Notes: generated by a model from the sequence alone, not told the origin. A stretch of DNA of 64,000 nucleotides from Paraburkholderia bryophila (GCF_013409255.1 NZ_JACCAS010000001.1:1-64000), one strand, 5' to 3'. Shown: positions 37,601 to 46,273, numbered from the stretch's first letter. Translations and numbers: made by a program.

Positions 37601-40600
37601 CACCGGCAACGTGACCCCAGGCTCCAGCAACGTGCTCGCCGACGGCACGGTGATGACCGCGGGCTACTTCGGCAATGCCGTCACTGGGAGCCGCAGCGCG
37701 ACGCCGACGCTCTTCGACGTGCAGTCGGGACCGGTGTGGCAGCAGTACTCGCAATACACGCTGACGAGCGCCAACACCTTTTTCCCGACGCTAGCGGCCG
37801 GCAAAGGCAACGTCACGCCGCCGCTACCGGTCGACGGCGGTCAACTGGCGCTGGCCGCCACGCGCGCGCTGAAGCTCGGCGCGACGCTCAATACGGCGCC
37901 CGGACAAGGCGGCGCGCCGGCCGAAGTCGACATTGCGTCGCAGGACATTCAGATCACCGGCAACGGCAGTCCCGCCTTGTCCGGTTATCTACAGATCAGC
38001 GCGACCGATCTCGACTCGCTGAACGCGGGCAGCCTGCTGATCGGCGGCACGCGCACCGCGACGACCAGCGGCATCACGATCAACCCGATCGCCGATAGCG
38101 TGGTGGTCTCGAACAATGCGGGCAGCGCACTGAGCGGCCCGGAAATTCTGCTGGTCACGAAAACGGACCCGACGGCTACTGATCCGAATGCGGCCAACGG
38201 CCTGCGCGTCGATGCAGGCGGCGCGATCACCGCGACCGGCAGCTATCCGGCCGCGAAAGATCAGCCGATCGCAGTCGCGGGCGATGGTTCGCTTTTACGC
38301 GTCTCGAACGGCGCAATGACGACGGTGACGCGCACCGGCGCGACCGGCACCGGCTTGCTGACGGTCGGCGCAAACGCGACGCTCACGGGTGGCCAGGCGC
38401 TGACGCTCGATTCGTCGGGCAACCTCAAGGTCGACCCGAGCGCGACGCTGTCGGCGAAAGCCATCACGGTGGATGGCTCGGCGATCACGTTCACGAACGA
38501 GGGCGGCGCGGCGGCCGCGAACCTGCCGGGTTTCGTGCTCGATCCAGCCGGACTCGCGCAGCTCGCGAACGCGCAGCAGGTGATCTTGCGCAGCGCGGGC
38601 GCGATCAATTTCGTCGGCAATGTCAACGCGACGTTCGGCAACAGCGTGGACCTGAGCGCGGGCACGTTCGCGAGCGACGGCGGCAACGTCGTGCTCCACG
38701 GCCAGCAGATCGCGTTCACGAACGAGGCGGGTGCGCCAACGTCGGCCGCGACGCCGGGCAGCGGCACGCTCACCGTCAACGCGAAGGAAATCGACTTCGG
38801 CACGGGCGACAAGATCGTCAACGGCTTCGGCGCGGTGACGATGAATGCGCAGGCTGGCATCGTCGGGCAGAACACCGGCACGTTCGATTTCGGCGCGTTG
38901 CCGGTCACGCTCAATGCGCCGGTGTATCTGGCGGATACGAGCTCCGCCTCGACGCTGAAGACGACCGGCGCGCTGACGCTGAATAATGTGGCGGGTACGG
39001 CGTTGACGCGCACGGCCGTTGGCGGCGCGTGGAACCTGATCGGCGGAACGCTGACGGATAACGGCGCGACGATCTCGGCGCCCGCGGGCAACGTCAGCCT
39101 CGAAGCGACGAGCGGCAACCTGACGATCGGCACGGGCTCGACGGTGAGCGCTGCCGGCGTGGCGAAACAGTTTTTCGATGTCGCTGCCTATGCGCCGGCG
39201 GGCAACCTCACGCTGACCGCCGACACGGGCACGGTCGACGTGCAGGCGGGTTCGACGCTGGACTTCTCGGGCGCGTCGGGCGGCGGTGCGGCGGGTACGT
39301 TGACGCTGGCTGCGCCGCAGCAGTCGGTGAATCTGAGCGGCACGATCAAGGGCGGCGCGTCGAGCGGTTACGCGGGTGGCTCGCTGTCGCTGAATACGGG
39401 CGGCGCGGTGGACCTGGATGCGCTCGCGGCGACGCTCGCGTCGAGCGGTGTCAACAACGCCATCTCGATCCGGACGAACTCGGGCAATCTGACGTTGGCG
39501 GCCGGGCACACGTTGACGTCCAATTCGGTTGCGCTGACGGCCGACGGCGGCGCGGGCAACGCGACCGATGCGGCAAACGGCAATGTGAACATACTCGGTA
39601 CGATCGACGCATCGGGCAAAGCCGGCGGCGAGATCGATCTGTACGGCCATAGCGGTGTCGATCTCGAGGGCACGCTGCTCGCGCGCGGCACCGATCCGAA
39701 CCAGCGTGGCGGCAAGGTGGTGATCGGCACGAACGGCGTGTTCGATCCGAACCACGCGAACCCGTATAACGCCACGTACGGCTACGAGAATATCGACCCG
39801 ACGCGAGCCGGTGTGATCAGGCTCGGCAGCGGCGCACTGATCGACGTGTCGGGCGGCACGGCCGGCGGGCTGTCGAATGGCACGGTCAGCTTCCGCGCGC
39901 CGTTGCTGTCGGATGGGACGGTCAATCTGACACTGCCAGCCGGCGGCTTCAATGCGGGCAAAGGGATCGTGGGTTCCCGCGCGACGACGCTCGAAGCGTA
40001 CGCGGTATGGAGCACCACCGACGCGACGACGGGCGTTCAGCACTTCGACGGCGTGATCGATCCGGCAGGCTGGTACAACAGCCTGGGCCATCTGGTCGCG
40101 GGCACGTTCACCGCGCAAGGCACGGGCGGCACGACGTTCAGCTTTACGCCCGACGCGAATGGCGACGGCGGCGGCACGGTGACGAACGGTACGACGGGCG
40201 TGTCGACGGCGCTCACCCAGGCGCAATTGCGCAACGGCGACACGGCGATCGGCTTCGGCGGCCTGTCGAGCATGTATTTCTCGACGACCGGCCCGAACAC
40301 GGACCATCAGACTTTCTATGGGTACCAGAAGGGCGACGCGGCGACTGCCACGGCGGGTACGCTGATGGGCTTCGTGCAGCACGGACTGGATACGTTGACG
40401 AATCCGTTGATCGCGGCCGGCGTCACCAATAGCAGCATCGTGCCGGGCATCGAACTGGACAACCCGAGTCCGTCCATCAATCACGGCGATATCCAGGTGC
40501 TGTCGGACTGGAATCTGGGCGCCGGTAAGTCGGAGACAGATCTGGCGTATCGGTTCGACGGCCAGGCGCCGGTCATCACGCTGCGCGCGGAAAATCGCGT

Positions 40601-43600
40601 CAAGGTGAAGGCGAGTCTGTCGGACGGGTTTTTCCAGATCGCCAATCCGCTCGGCGGTGGCGGCACGATTGCGGTGCCGCCGCTGTCGACCTATGGCGCG
40701 TCGCATTCAATTTTTTCGGCACCGTCGGGCGCCATTGCCCAGTACGGATATGGGTTGAGCTATTGGGCGATGACCGGACTGGCCTTCGGTCCCGGACACC
40801 CGACGGGGGGAACCGCTGATGAGATCGCGGAATACTACGCGCTGTACTCCGCTTACGCGGACTATCTGACGGCGCCGGCAACCACACTTATCGCGGTAGT
40901 CCCCATGGATCCGCGTAGTGACGCGGCCGACGTCGTCAGCCGATACAGAGGTAATTCGCTGCAGTCGGGCCAACCGCTCGCTCCAACAGCGCCATCGGCG
41001 TCGGAGCAGGCTACCAATCCTGCTTCTTACCTGATCTATCTGAATCAATATCAGGCTTACCTTTTAGCGCTAGTGAATTTCGATGTACAGCATTCAAGAA
41101 CGCCTCCCCATGCGGATACGGTCCAGGCGCCGGATATACAACCTGTCGCTGTCGTCGCGACGTCGACGATCAATGTTCCTGGCGTGTCCGACAACACGCC
41201 GTCGCCGACCGCTGCCGCGGATAATCCGCTTCCGCTGTTATCGGCGTCGCTGGCGGGAGGCGCCAGCAGTTCGTTCCGCGTGGTGGCGGGCGCCAATGCC
41301 GCCAGTTCGGATCCGCTTGCCGTGCGCCTCACGTCGCAGCTCGGCAACTCGCCGAATACGGGCAGCGTCGTCTTCGACGGTTATACGAGCTATCTCGACA
41401 GCAACAATCAACGGGTGCTCGCTCCGACGATGATACGCACCGGGATCGGCGCGATCGACGTCGCCGCCGCGGGCAACATCGCGCTGTACGACACGACATC
41501 GGGATCGGCTTCGACATCGACGAACAGCCCGCCTGCATTGCTCGTACCCGGCGTCATCTACACGGCGGGTGCGCTGGCGGCCGGCGCGCCGACGGAAGGC
41601 TCCACGATCTCGATCGTTCACGCGGGAGCGGGGAACCAGGACATCTTTGTTACGCCGACCGTCAATCCGGATTCCGCCGGCGACATCACGCTCCATGCGC
41701 AGGGCAATATTGTCGGTGCGGAGAATCTGACGGATACGACCGGAGCCGTTACGGGTACGGTCGGCGCCAACCTCAGTCAGTTCTGGTGGCAATGGATGGA
41801 GGTCGGCAACCCGCTCGGCACGGTAGGCGCGACTAACCCGGCTACGCAGATCGTTCAGACCTCGATCAATTTCGGTGCGTTCGATCAGGGCGTAATGAGC
41901 GTGGGCGGAAACATCGCGGTGAAGGCCGGGGGCAGCGTGATCGACCTGTCGGCATCGCTACCGACAACCTGGTGGCTGACCAACGCCAATACCGACAATC
42001 CAACGGTCAATACGGTGGGTGGCGGCAATCTGACGGTGAAAGCGGGGGCCGATATTCTAAGCGGCGCCTATTTTGTCGCGAAGGGCGCCGGTGCGATTAG
42101 CGCAGGCGGTCAGATTGCCGCGGATTCCAGCGGTTCATCCGGAATCCTGGGGGCGTCGCCCGTCGCGGTTTCGACTTTGCTGGCATTGCAGGATGGCGTC
42201 CTGAACGTGAGCGCGCGTCTGGGCGCGGACATTGGTCAGATCGTGGATCCTTCTTATATGCAAAGCTCGGCGTTGTTGAACGCTTATAAGCTGCACGCGG
42301 ACGCGCAAGGATATTCGGCCACGTCGCAAGTCAGCGTGACCTCGACAACCGGAGATGTGGCGATCGGGACCGTGCCCAGTCTCGCGTTTATCGGAGCCGG
42401 TGCACCTGCCAACACAATCTCTGGTCAGAACGACATGTCGTTCGTGTTGCCTGCAACGTTGAACCTGACCGCGTTTACCGGCGGTATCCAGCTGGCGTCC
42501 AGTGGCGAACTCTACCCGTCAGCCACCGGGAATCTGAATCTGCTCGCGGATCAAACCATCTCGATTTCGGGCGTCCAGGTAGCGAACTCGACGGGAGCGG
42601 CCGCTGTGTTCGGCATGCTGGACGTCGATCCGGCATCGATGCCCTCGCCGAAGAACCCCTATCTCAACGTACCGCTGGTTACCGAGACGACGCTGGCTGC
42701 GCATGCCGCAAATGCATTGCACGCGGACGACACCACGCCTGCACGGATCTATAGCCTGAACGGCAGCATCGTGAATGGCATTCCCGGTACGACGGGCGCC
42801 ACCGCAGGTTTCTACGAGCAACTTATTAACATCTCGACCGACAAGCCGACGCTGATTCAGGCAGGCCAGGACATCGTAAACCTCGCGTTCTACGGCCAGA
42901 ATCTACGCAGCTCGGACGTCACGCGTATCGTGGCGGGGCGCGACATCTTCGATACGCCGATTCCAACGACTGGCAACGGTGCGGCGCCCGCACTGGTGCT
43001 AGGCGGTCCCGGCACCTTCGATGTCGAAGCCGGGCGGAATATGGGTCCGCTCACGAGTCAGGCGCAACTGTATGCGGCTGCAGCTTTAAATGGTCAGGTC
43101 GTCACCGGTATCAACGCGGTCGGCAACGCGAACAATCCCAACCTGCCGCACGAGAGCGCCGACATCAGCGTGCTGTTCGGCGTGGGACCCGGTGTCGACC
43201 TGTCGACTTTCGTCTCGACCTATATCGCCCCTGGCAGTTCGGTCGCCGGGGTGTCCAGCACGACGCCGGCGCTGATCGCGTTCATGCAGCAGTACGATGC
43301 AGGCCTTGGCGTCGATACGGGTCTGCAGGTCGACAAGGATGCTGCGCGGAAGAACTTAGGCATGCTGTCCGCGGGCGCGGCATGGAAGCAGTTTCAGGCG
43401 TTGCCGTCGTACGTGCAGCAGCTTTTCGCCGAGCAGGTGCTGTTCAGTGTGTTGACCCAGGTCGGCACCGACTACAACAACCCCGCCAGCCCCTACTACC
43501 AGAAATACGCGCGCGGCTACGAGGCCCTCAACACGCTGTTCCCGGCGTCGTTCGGCTACACGGCGAACAACCTGGCCGGTGGCGGCAACGGCGCGAACAA

Positions 43601-44486
43601 GACGGTCAGCACCGGCAACCTCGACATTCGCAGCACGACCATTCAGACGCAGCAGGGCGGCAATGTCTCCATTCTCGGTCCCGGCGGTCAGGCGCTGGTA
43701 GGCAGTACGACGGCGCCTCCCGAGATTGTCGACAGTCACGGCAAGGTCATAGCGGGTCCCGGTTCGATGGGCATTCTGACGCTCGAGCAGGGCAACATCA
43801 ACATCTTCACCGACCAGAGTGTGCTGCTCGCGCAGAGCCGTATCTTTACCGAGCAGGGCGGCGACCTGACGATCTGGAGTTCGAACGGCGACATCAACGC
43901 GGGCAAGGGCGCGAAGTCGTCCGCCGATACGCCTGCGCCGCAATACGTGTGCGACGCCAACCATTACTGCACGGTCGATGCGCGCGGCGAAGTGACAGGC
44001 GCCGGGATCGCGACCTTGCAGTCGGTGCCGGGTTCGCCGACGGGCAACGCGAATCTGATTGCGCCGCGCGGCACGGTGGATGCCGGCGACGCGGGCATTC
44101 GCGTGTCGGGCAACCTGAACGTGGCGGCGTTGCATGTGGCGAACGCCGACAACATTCAGGTGCAAGGGACGTCGCTGGGCGTGCCGGTTGGGCAGGCCGT
44201 GAATACGGGCGCGCTGACCGCCGCGAGTTCGGCGGCGTCGGCGGCGAGCCAGTTGGCGCAGGACCTCGTGAAGAACAATGCGTCGGGCGTCGGCCAGCGG
44301 CGCTGGACGATCTCCGTCCAGGTGGAAGGCTTCGGCGACGCAACGGACGACGGCAGGAAGCGCAAGCGGGAGCAGGTTGGGTACGACTCGTCCAGCGCGG
44401 TGTCGATCGTGGGTTTCGGGCAGGTGGGGCCGACTCAGCAAGCCGTGCTCAGCGCGCAGGAGCGGCAGCGGCTGGGCAAAATATAG
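31683..44486 (+). CDS. pdtA: Giant filamentous-haemagglutinin-family exoprotein (TpsA, PdtA-like)
   Basis: 4267 residues. Extended basic N-terminus and signal sequence (LRRAVALILAAGFTTQAHA, about 28-46), then a TPS secretion domain at about 120-300 containing INRNGILFGAGSQVNVHALV (variant of the NPNGI motif). The body is thousands of residues of beta-helix-like repeats rich in Gly, Ala, Thr, Asn and DVSG or LSAGG turns. Near 4020-4150 is the DUF3739-like C-terminal region (NINIFTDQSVLLAQSRIFTE) with a Cys pair in YVCDANHYCTVD. This family is annotated as associated with VreARI signalling. Its export partner TpsB is encoded at about 57 kb. Ribosome site GGTGGAG abuts the ATG. Probable surface adhesin. 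Confidence 0.88.
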   Translation: MAARARAARQQHQYRSQTVLIADVRPLRRAVALILAAGFTTQAHAAGIVNLGQATARNAAGGAGGYGGAGVPNLGVSPQQALQASQPSIRNLGHAAQAIAAQIAAQSAAAAAAAATVSNVPNGLAPGGLQVAPGITFVNNGKGALISQNTDTTNPLLWINANGPQQTVDSSGHVNVNVTQTGQNAVLTWQTMNVGKQTTLNFDQSGGTQTNGANNWAVFNRIVDPSGAPSQILGNINAQGAVYVINRNGILFGAGSQVNVHALVASSLNLLDTKNELGQSAAGIVASNRLFLSLPMGTSGGLAFPESGTSNGVQGGNNVPNEILGLGNQATANGPYQAPGDIAIQPGASIATHVNGTVSDGGFVLVAAPNVSNGGSITATAGQVVLAAGVGVSVKPNTGVPANPQVLLPELSGQIVTVQNGTAIDMTPAGTLTNTGIVQASRGTVNLLGSSVAQNGVVGVTTSVNTPGTIAISTADEYSSNNPSAQGYGGTSPVTGGTGGGDAVHRAGLLSFGPDSVTAVLPDNGGQTATSTPGTIFTPGGITMTAGSVWFQGGSLIEAPGSKVSVNALTQSASGYATPVGQSAVPGRIYLDSGATIDVSGLANVELPISSILLTIDRIGQNELADSPLLRDGFLFGQKGVVVDSTLMGTRSDGLQWVGSPILNLSGYVNGMSRTVDQLLTNGGTITLSGNEVMTAAGSSLNLNGGYVHYDGGMVNTTRLVDANGAIVPIGQASPFDTFVGIAGQFTESHPRWGVTKTWYNPLQTGGAYQPAFIVGGNAGALDLFASQSMVLDGDITAQAFGGSKQTQGNDLPTGGAFNLGVDPKLPSAGAIINLTQSGNGGQPSGEFNLVILQNAAPKLDDLAPGFSYDTLLNPTALNALSATDPNNVLATIVVPVDMLNAGGFANVDLTGDKTNGKGFLVSEGTKLTLQAGGSLKLNGGSAGSATVSGQLIVPSGTVSISTGSNITVGPDALISVAGQWVNNDVQAAPGTTPGNSQFINGGSIALSTTSYSTTANGTVTDRTGSILLQPGSVLDVSGGAEMQANGTLLMSNGIAAGKGGSLSLLTYGANGHPFGDVTDGGFALPTNQPVAGQIQMDGTIRSAGFAGGGTLTLQALGFQIGGDPAQAPGWDLVLPTDFFATQGFGNYVLNAFYDATVAPGAMVRLTQQNLIPDAVALQRAISGADLSAAGLTSAGTLDAYHRQATNLTMTAGGYTAWSRLDSSGAPQVPVYPGVTGGVSVGQGGAIVGDAGASIGLGSPAQVTVLGSLIAPGGSITLSGDSTSGNFALPGQYTGTSSFTSPTQSVWLGSNAVLDVSGVALTNPLASPVKNGLTTLTPNTGRVLAGGSVTISDDSGYVVAQTGSKIDVSGTSARFDQLQANGTYASQSVWSNAGSITFGASSGLFFDGTLNARPGAAQAAGGTLTILPEQNASASVYMGNGTTGSLIGATALIVRQDGQFVPQGLAPGQGFAAAIDPTTGQALGQPNGVIQFAADRLNGSGIANLVLGAANDGAPVTVAFAGDVNLTLPGSVTVNAGRIAAIGMDQLSTLLSTPAVQPTKNNLHPTPLLTTLLGEAPQNPLGTTVTIDAPYVALVGPKLTNNPPAFTPVATLSDGTLNVNASFIDLENQFQLNNFGQANFTSSGDIRLSSTNVARTGSVGLLAGELYTPGNLTFKAADLYPSTASTFIVDAIGPTDPSTGKPAPTTVTFASNGTSGVPLSAGGTLLVDASNIVQGGTVRAPSGTLVFGVGDPTHVATQTQFNSKTLVATDSVTFANGSVTSVSNDNAVIPYGATVDGSEWQFNPIAGNTAPDLNAPPSKFIGVNGSSVALNKGATIDLSGGGDLQAAEWIPGTGGTRDVLSQYNVSYASNPTGVAVPVNVGASNVYAILPGAQSPVSAYDPTFAQTLQPSTNGNGTVGTSTASLGIGQAGMGSAIGQSVYLSGVPGLSPGYYTLLPGKYATVPGAYRVTMASTTGNVTPGSSNVLADGTVMTAGYFGNAVTGSRSATPTLFDVQSGPVWQQYSQYTLTSANTFFPTLAAGKGNVTPPLPVDGGQLALAATRALKLGATLNTAPGQGGAPAEVDIASQDIQITGNGSPALSGYLQISATDLDSLNAGSLLIGGTRTATTSGITINPIADSVVVSNNAGSALSGPEILLVTKTDPTATDPNAANGLRVDAGGAITATGSYPAAKDQPIAVAGDGSLLRVSNGAMTTVTRTGATGTGLLTVGANATLTGGQALTLDSSGNLKVDPSATLSAKAITVDGSAITFTNEGGAAAANLPGFVLDPAGLAQLANAQQVILRSAGAINFVGNVNATFGNSVDLSAGTFASDGGNVVLHGQQIAFTNEAGAPTSAATPGSGTLTVNAKEIDFGTGDKIVNGFGAVTMNAQAGIVGQNTGTFDFGALPVTLNAPVYLADTSSASTLKTTGALTLNNVAGTALTRTAVGGAWNLIGGTLTDNGATISAPAGNVSLEATSGNLTIGTGSTVSAAGVAKQFFDVAAYAPAGNLTLTADTGTVDVQAGSTLDFSGASGGGAAGTLTLAAPQQSVNLSGTIKGGASSGYAGGSLSLNTGGAVDLDALAATLASSGVNNAISIRTNSGNLTLAAGHTLTSNSVALTADGGAGNATDAANGNVNILGTIDASGKAGGEIDLYGHSGVDLEGTLLARGTDPNQRGGKVVIGTNGVFDPNHANPYNATYGYENIDPTRAGVIRLGSGALIDVSGGTAGGLSNGTVSFRAPLLSDGTVNLTLPAGGFNAGKGIVGSRATTLEAYAVWSTTDATTGVQHFDGVIDPAGWYNSLGHLVAGTFTAQGTGGTTFSFTPDANGDGGGTVTNGTTGVSTALTQAQLRNGDTAIGFGGLSSMYFSTTGPNTDHQTFYGYQKGDAATATAGTLMGFVQHGLDTLTNPLIAAGVTNSSIVPGIELDNPSPSINHGDIQVLSDWNLGAGKSETDLAYRFDGQAPVITLRAENRVKVKASLSDGFFQIANPLGGGGTIAVPPLSTYGASHSIFSAPSGAIAQYGYGLSYWAMTGLAFGPGHPTGGTADEIAEYYALYSAYADYLTAPATTLIAVVPMDPRSDAADVVSRYRGNSLQSGQPLAPTAPSASEQATNPASYLIYLNQYQAYLLALVNFDVQHSRTPPHADTVQAPDIQPVAVVATSTINVPGVSDNTPSPTAAADNPLPLLSASLAGGASSSFRVVAGANAASSDPLAVRLTSQLGNSPNTGSVVFDGYTSYLDSNNQRVLAPTMIRTGIGAIDVAAAGNIALYDTTSGSASTSTNSPPALLVPGVIYTAGALAAGAPTEGSTISIVHAGAGNQDIFVTPTVNPDSAGDITLHAQGNIVGAENLTDTTGAVTGTVGANLSQFWWQWMEVGNPLGTVGATNPATQIVQTSINFGAFDQGVMSVGGNIAVKAGGSVIDLSASLPTTWWLTNANTDNPTVNTVGGGNLTVKAGADILSGAYFVAKGAGAISAGGQIAADSSGSSGILGASPVAVSTLLALQDGVLNVSARLGADIGQIVDPSYMQSSALLNAYKLHADAQGYSATSQVSVTSTTGDVAIGTVPSLAFIGAGAPANTISGQNDMSFVLPATLNLTAFTGGIQLASSGELYPSATGNLNLLADQTISISGVQVANSTGAAAVFGMLDVDPASMPSPKNPYLNVPLVTETTLAAHAANALHADDTTPARIYSLNGSIVNGIPGTTGATAGFYEQLINISTDKPTLIQAGQDIVNLAFYGQNLRSSDVTRIVAGRDIFDTPIPTTGNGAAPALVLGGPGTFDVEAGRNMGPLTSQAQLYAAAALNGQVVTGINAVGNANNPNLPHESADISVLFGVGPGVDLSTFVSTYIAPGSSVAGVSSTTPALIAFMQQYDAGLGVDTGLQVDKDAARKNLGMLSAGAAWKQFQALPSYVQQLFAEQVLFSVLTQVGTDYNNPASPYYQKYARGYEALNTLFPASFGYTANNLAGGGNGANKTVSTGNLDIRSTTIQTQQGGNVSILGPGGQALVGSTTAPPEIVDSHGKVIAGPGSMGILTLEQGNINIFTDQSVLLAQSRIFTEQGGDLTIWSSNGDINAGKGAKSSADTPAPQYVCDANHYCTVDARGEVTGAGIATLQSVPGSPTGNANLIAPRGTVDAGDAGIRVSGNLNVAALHVANADNIQVQGTSLGVPVGQAVNTGALTAASSAASAASQLAQDLVKNNASGVGQRRWTISVQVEGFGDATDDGRKRKREQVGYDSSSAVSIVGFGQVGPTQQAVLSAQERQRLGKI

Positions 44487-44514
44487 AGAGCGGCGTCGCG
44501 ATCCGCGGCATAAA

Positions 44515-44550
44515 AAAACCGCGTCCCCGGTTTCCCGGGGACGCGGTTTT
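44515..44550. terminator. Strong bidirectional terminator between exoprotein and DING genes
   Basis: A perfect 16-bp stem (AAAACCGCGTCCCCGG with its complement) around a TTTC loop, with A run on the left and T run on the right, lies between two convergent genes ending at 44486 and 44587. Confidence 0.95.
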
Positions 44551-44586
44551 AAAGTACTTCCGCGTTATTCAGACTGCGAGCCGAAC

Positions 44587-45918
44587 TTAACGACCCGTAA
44601 CCGAGCCCGTGCAAACGCTCGTGTTGCCGATGTCGAGGTTCCAGCCCGCCGCGTTGCTCAGGAAATCGTTCGAGATTGCCGTCTGATAGCCGGACGGAAC
44701 CGTATCGAAGCCGTTGCCACGAACCACTGCCGCGAACGTGGTGTTCGTGAAGTGATCGTTCAGGAAGTCGTGCACGGCCGTCTTGACTGCCGGATCGGCA
44801 TAGCACTGGCTCAGAATGATCTGGCTCGTGCCCGACACCGGATAGCCCGAAGCCGGGTTGGCGAGCAGCGTGTAAGCGGCGTTGCCGGCGATCGGTACCC
44901 AGTTTGCCGCGTTGGATGCGGCGAGCTTGTTGGCGGGCGGCGTTACCGTACCCAGCGCCGTCGTCGCGTTGGCCGACGTCGGTGCGTAGTACGTGCTGTT
45001 CTTCGAGTTGTAGAGGCTGGCGACCTGAAGCTGCGACGAAGCCGACGAGCTCGACGGTGCGAGGAACGTGTTCGTGTAGTCCGGGCTCAGGTAAGCGACT
45101 GCAGCCGGCGAACCCGACGAGCTCTGGATGGCCAGCAACGCGGTCTTCACGCCGCCGCTACCCGTTGCGGAAACGAAGTTTGCCGGCACGCCGCTCGGGA
45201 AAGCGGACGTGTTGGCGAACGTCAGCGAGTCGACGAACGTCACACCGGTTGCCGTGTTGGCGGTCGTGCAGACGGCGGCCAGGTGGCGCGTCAGCAGTTC
45301 GCTCGTGCCGCTGCTGTCAGCACGGTAGACGACCTTGATCGGGCTGCTGGCGGTGCTGTATGCCGCGCCGGTTTCGGGATTGATAACCGCATTCCAGTCC
45401 GCGATCTTGCCCGAGAAAATACCGCACAGGTCGTTGTCGTTCAGCGCGATGCTGTGTGCCTGGCCCGGCGTCGTTTGCGGCGTCGCGGTGCTCGTCACAG
45501 CGGGTGCGTTGATCAGCGGAATCGTGATCGGCGTGACGATGTACGGAATCTGGATCAGCGGGCCGCTAGCCGTGCCGACGGTGCTGCTCTTGTAGCTCGT
45601 GATCTGCGCGGTGCTCAGTGCTGCGTCGCTGTTGGCGAAGTCGACGGTGCCCGTCACGCCCGTGCCGAGGAACGTCGGCTGATTGCCGAGGAATGCGTTC
45701 TGACCGGCGCCCGAGCCGACCGAGTAATACGTGAACGAACCTTCAGTGGTGCCGAACAGACCGATTTCGGTGTTGGCCACGCCAATTGCACCGATCGTCG
45801 GTGCCACGAGCGACGAACCGCCGCCTTGAACAACGGGAACCGCCATTGCAGCCGATGCACCCACGCCCGACAGGACGAGAGCCAGAATTTGACAGATCTT
45901 GCGCTTGCTGGATTTCAT
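44587..45918 (-). CDS. DING/PstS-family phosphate-binding-like protein
   Basis: 443 residues with a signal peptide (ICQILALVLSGVGASAAMA, about 7-26). The mature part resembles Pseudomonas DING proteins throughout: VVQGGGSSLVAPTIG replaces the DINGGG start, then YYSVGSGAGQNAFL, LCGIFSGKIADWNAV, VVYRADSSGTSELLTRHLAA, ATGSGGVKTALLAI, VAYLSPDYTN, SQIILSQCYADPAVKTAVHD and a GNTSVC-type end. DING proteins bind phosphate tightly; in P. aeruginosa a DING protein is secreted by the Hxc type II system under phosphate limitation. Position between the exoprotein and gspF supports an analogous role. Start ATG follows AAGGAAAT. Not the usual PstS since no pst genes adjoin. Confidence 0.85.
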   Translation of the reverse strand: MKSSKRKICQILALVLSGVGASAAMAVPVVQGGGSSLVAPTIGAIGVANTEIGLFGTTEGSFTYYSVGSGAGQNAFLGNQPTFLGTGVTGTVDFANSDAALSTAQITSYKSSTVGTASGPLIQIPYIVTPITIPLINAPAVTSTATPQTTPGQAHSIALNDNDLCGIFSGKIADWNAVINPETGAAYSTASSPIKVVYRADSSGTSELLTRHLAAVCTTANTATGVTFVDSLTFANTSAFPSGVPANFVSATGSGGVKTALLAIQSSSGSPAAVAYLSPDYTNTFLAPSSSSASSQLQVASLYNSKNSTYYAPTSANATTALGTVTPPANKLAASNAANWVPIAGNAAYTLLANPASGYPVSGTSQIILSQCYADPAVKTAVHDFLNDHFTNTTFAAVVRGNGFDTVPSGYQTAISNDFLSNAAGWNLDIGNTSVCTGSVTGR

Positions 45919-46029
45919 GAGATTTCCTTGCACGAAGAAAAAGAGAGGGGCTGCCGATACGGCCGGACTATGTCGTTGACCGCGCAGCTACTTTAGGATG
46001 AACGTCGTGCTTATCTCGTGAATTTTTAA

Positions 46030-46050
46030 TAACGAATGGTACGGAACATT
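46030..46050 (-). promoter_or_regulatory. Island dyad operator, site 4 (upstream of the DING gene)
   Basis: On the minus strand AATGTT-CCGT-ACCATT (46050 down to 46035) followed by CGTTA, about 117 bp ahead of the DING gene start. Its first 16 positions share 15 with site 1 and the following TTCGT-AT is shared with site 2. Confidence 0.6.
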
Positions 46051-46160
46051 TCGGCCATCCTTGATGGAAACCAATACTTGTATGAAGCGAGGACGTATAG
46101 GCACTTTATGGGCGAAAAATCTAAAAACACCCACACCGCCGCAATAACAGAAACGCAAAA

Positions 46161-46194
46161 AATGTTAGCCCACCATTCGTCATAATTCTGATCC
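46161..46194 (+). promoter_or_regulatory. Island dyad operator, site 5, with Pho-box-like repeat (upstream of gspF)
   Basis: AATGTT-AGCCC-ACCATT (46161-46177) has a 5-bp centre in place of 4 and is followed by CGTCATAATT. TCGTCAT-AATT-CTGATCC (46177-46194) is a partial match to the PhoB layout. It is 80-110 bp ahead of gspF. With site 4 it fills a 355-bp divergent promoter region. Confidence 0.5.
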
Positions 46195-46273
46195 CGTTCG
46201 CTGCTTAGTCTTTGCCGGACCATCGCTTGAAGATCGCTTGATGAAGTGCTGCGCGTAACCGGAGGAAAGTGTC

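Noticed and set aside
38295..40706. 803-codon minus-strand frame inside the exoprotein gene
   Set aside because: Shadow of the repetitive GC-rich exoprotein; Arg/Gln/His-rich with no motif or ribosome site.
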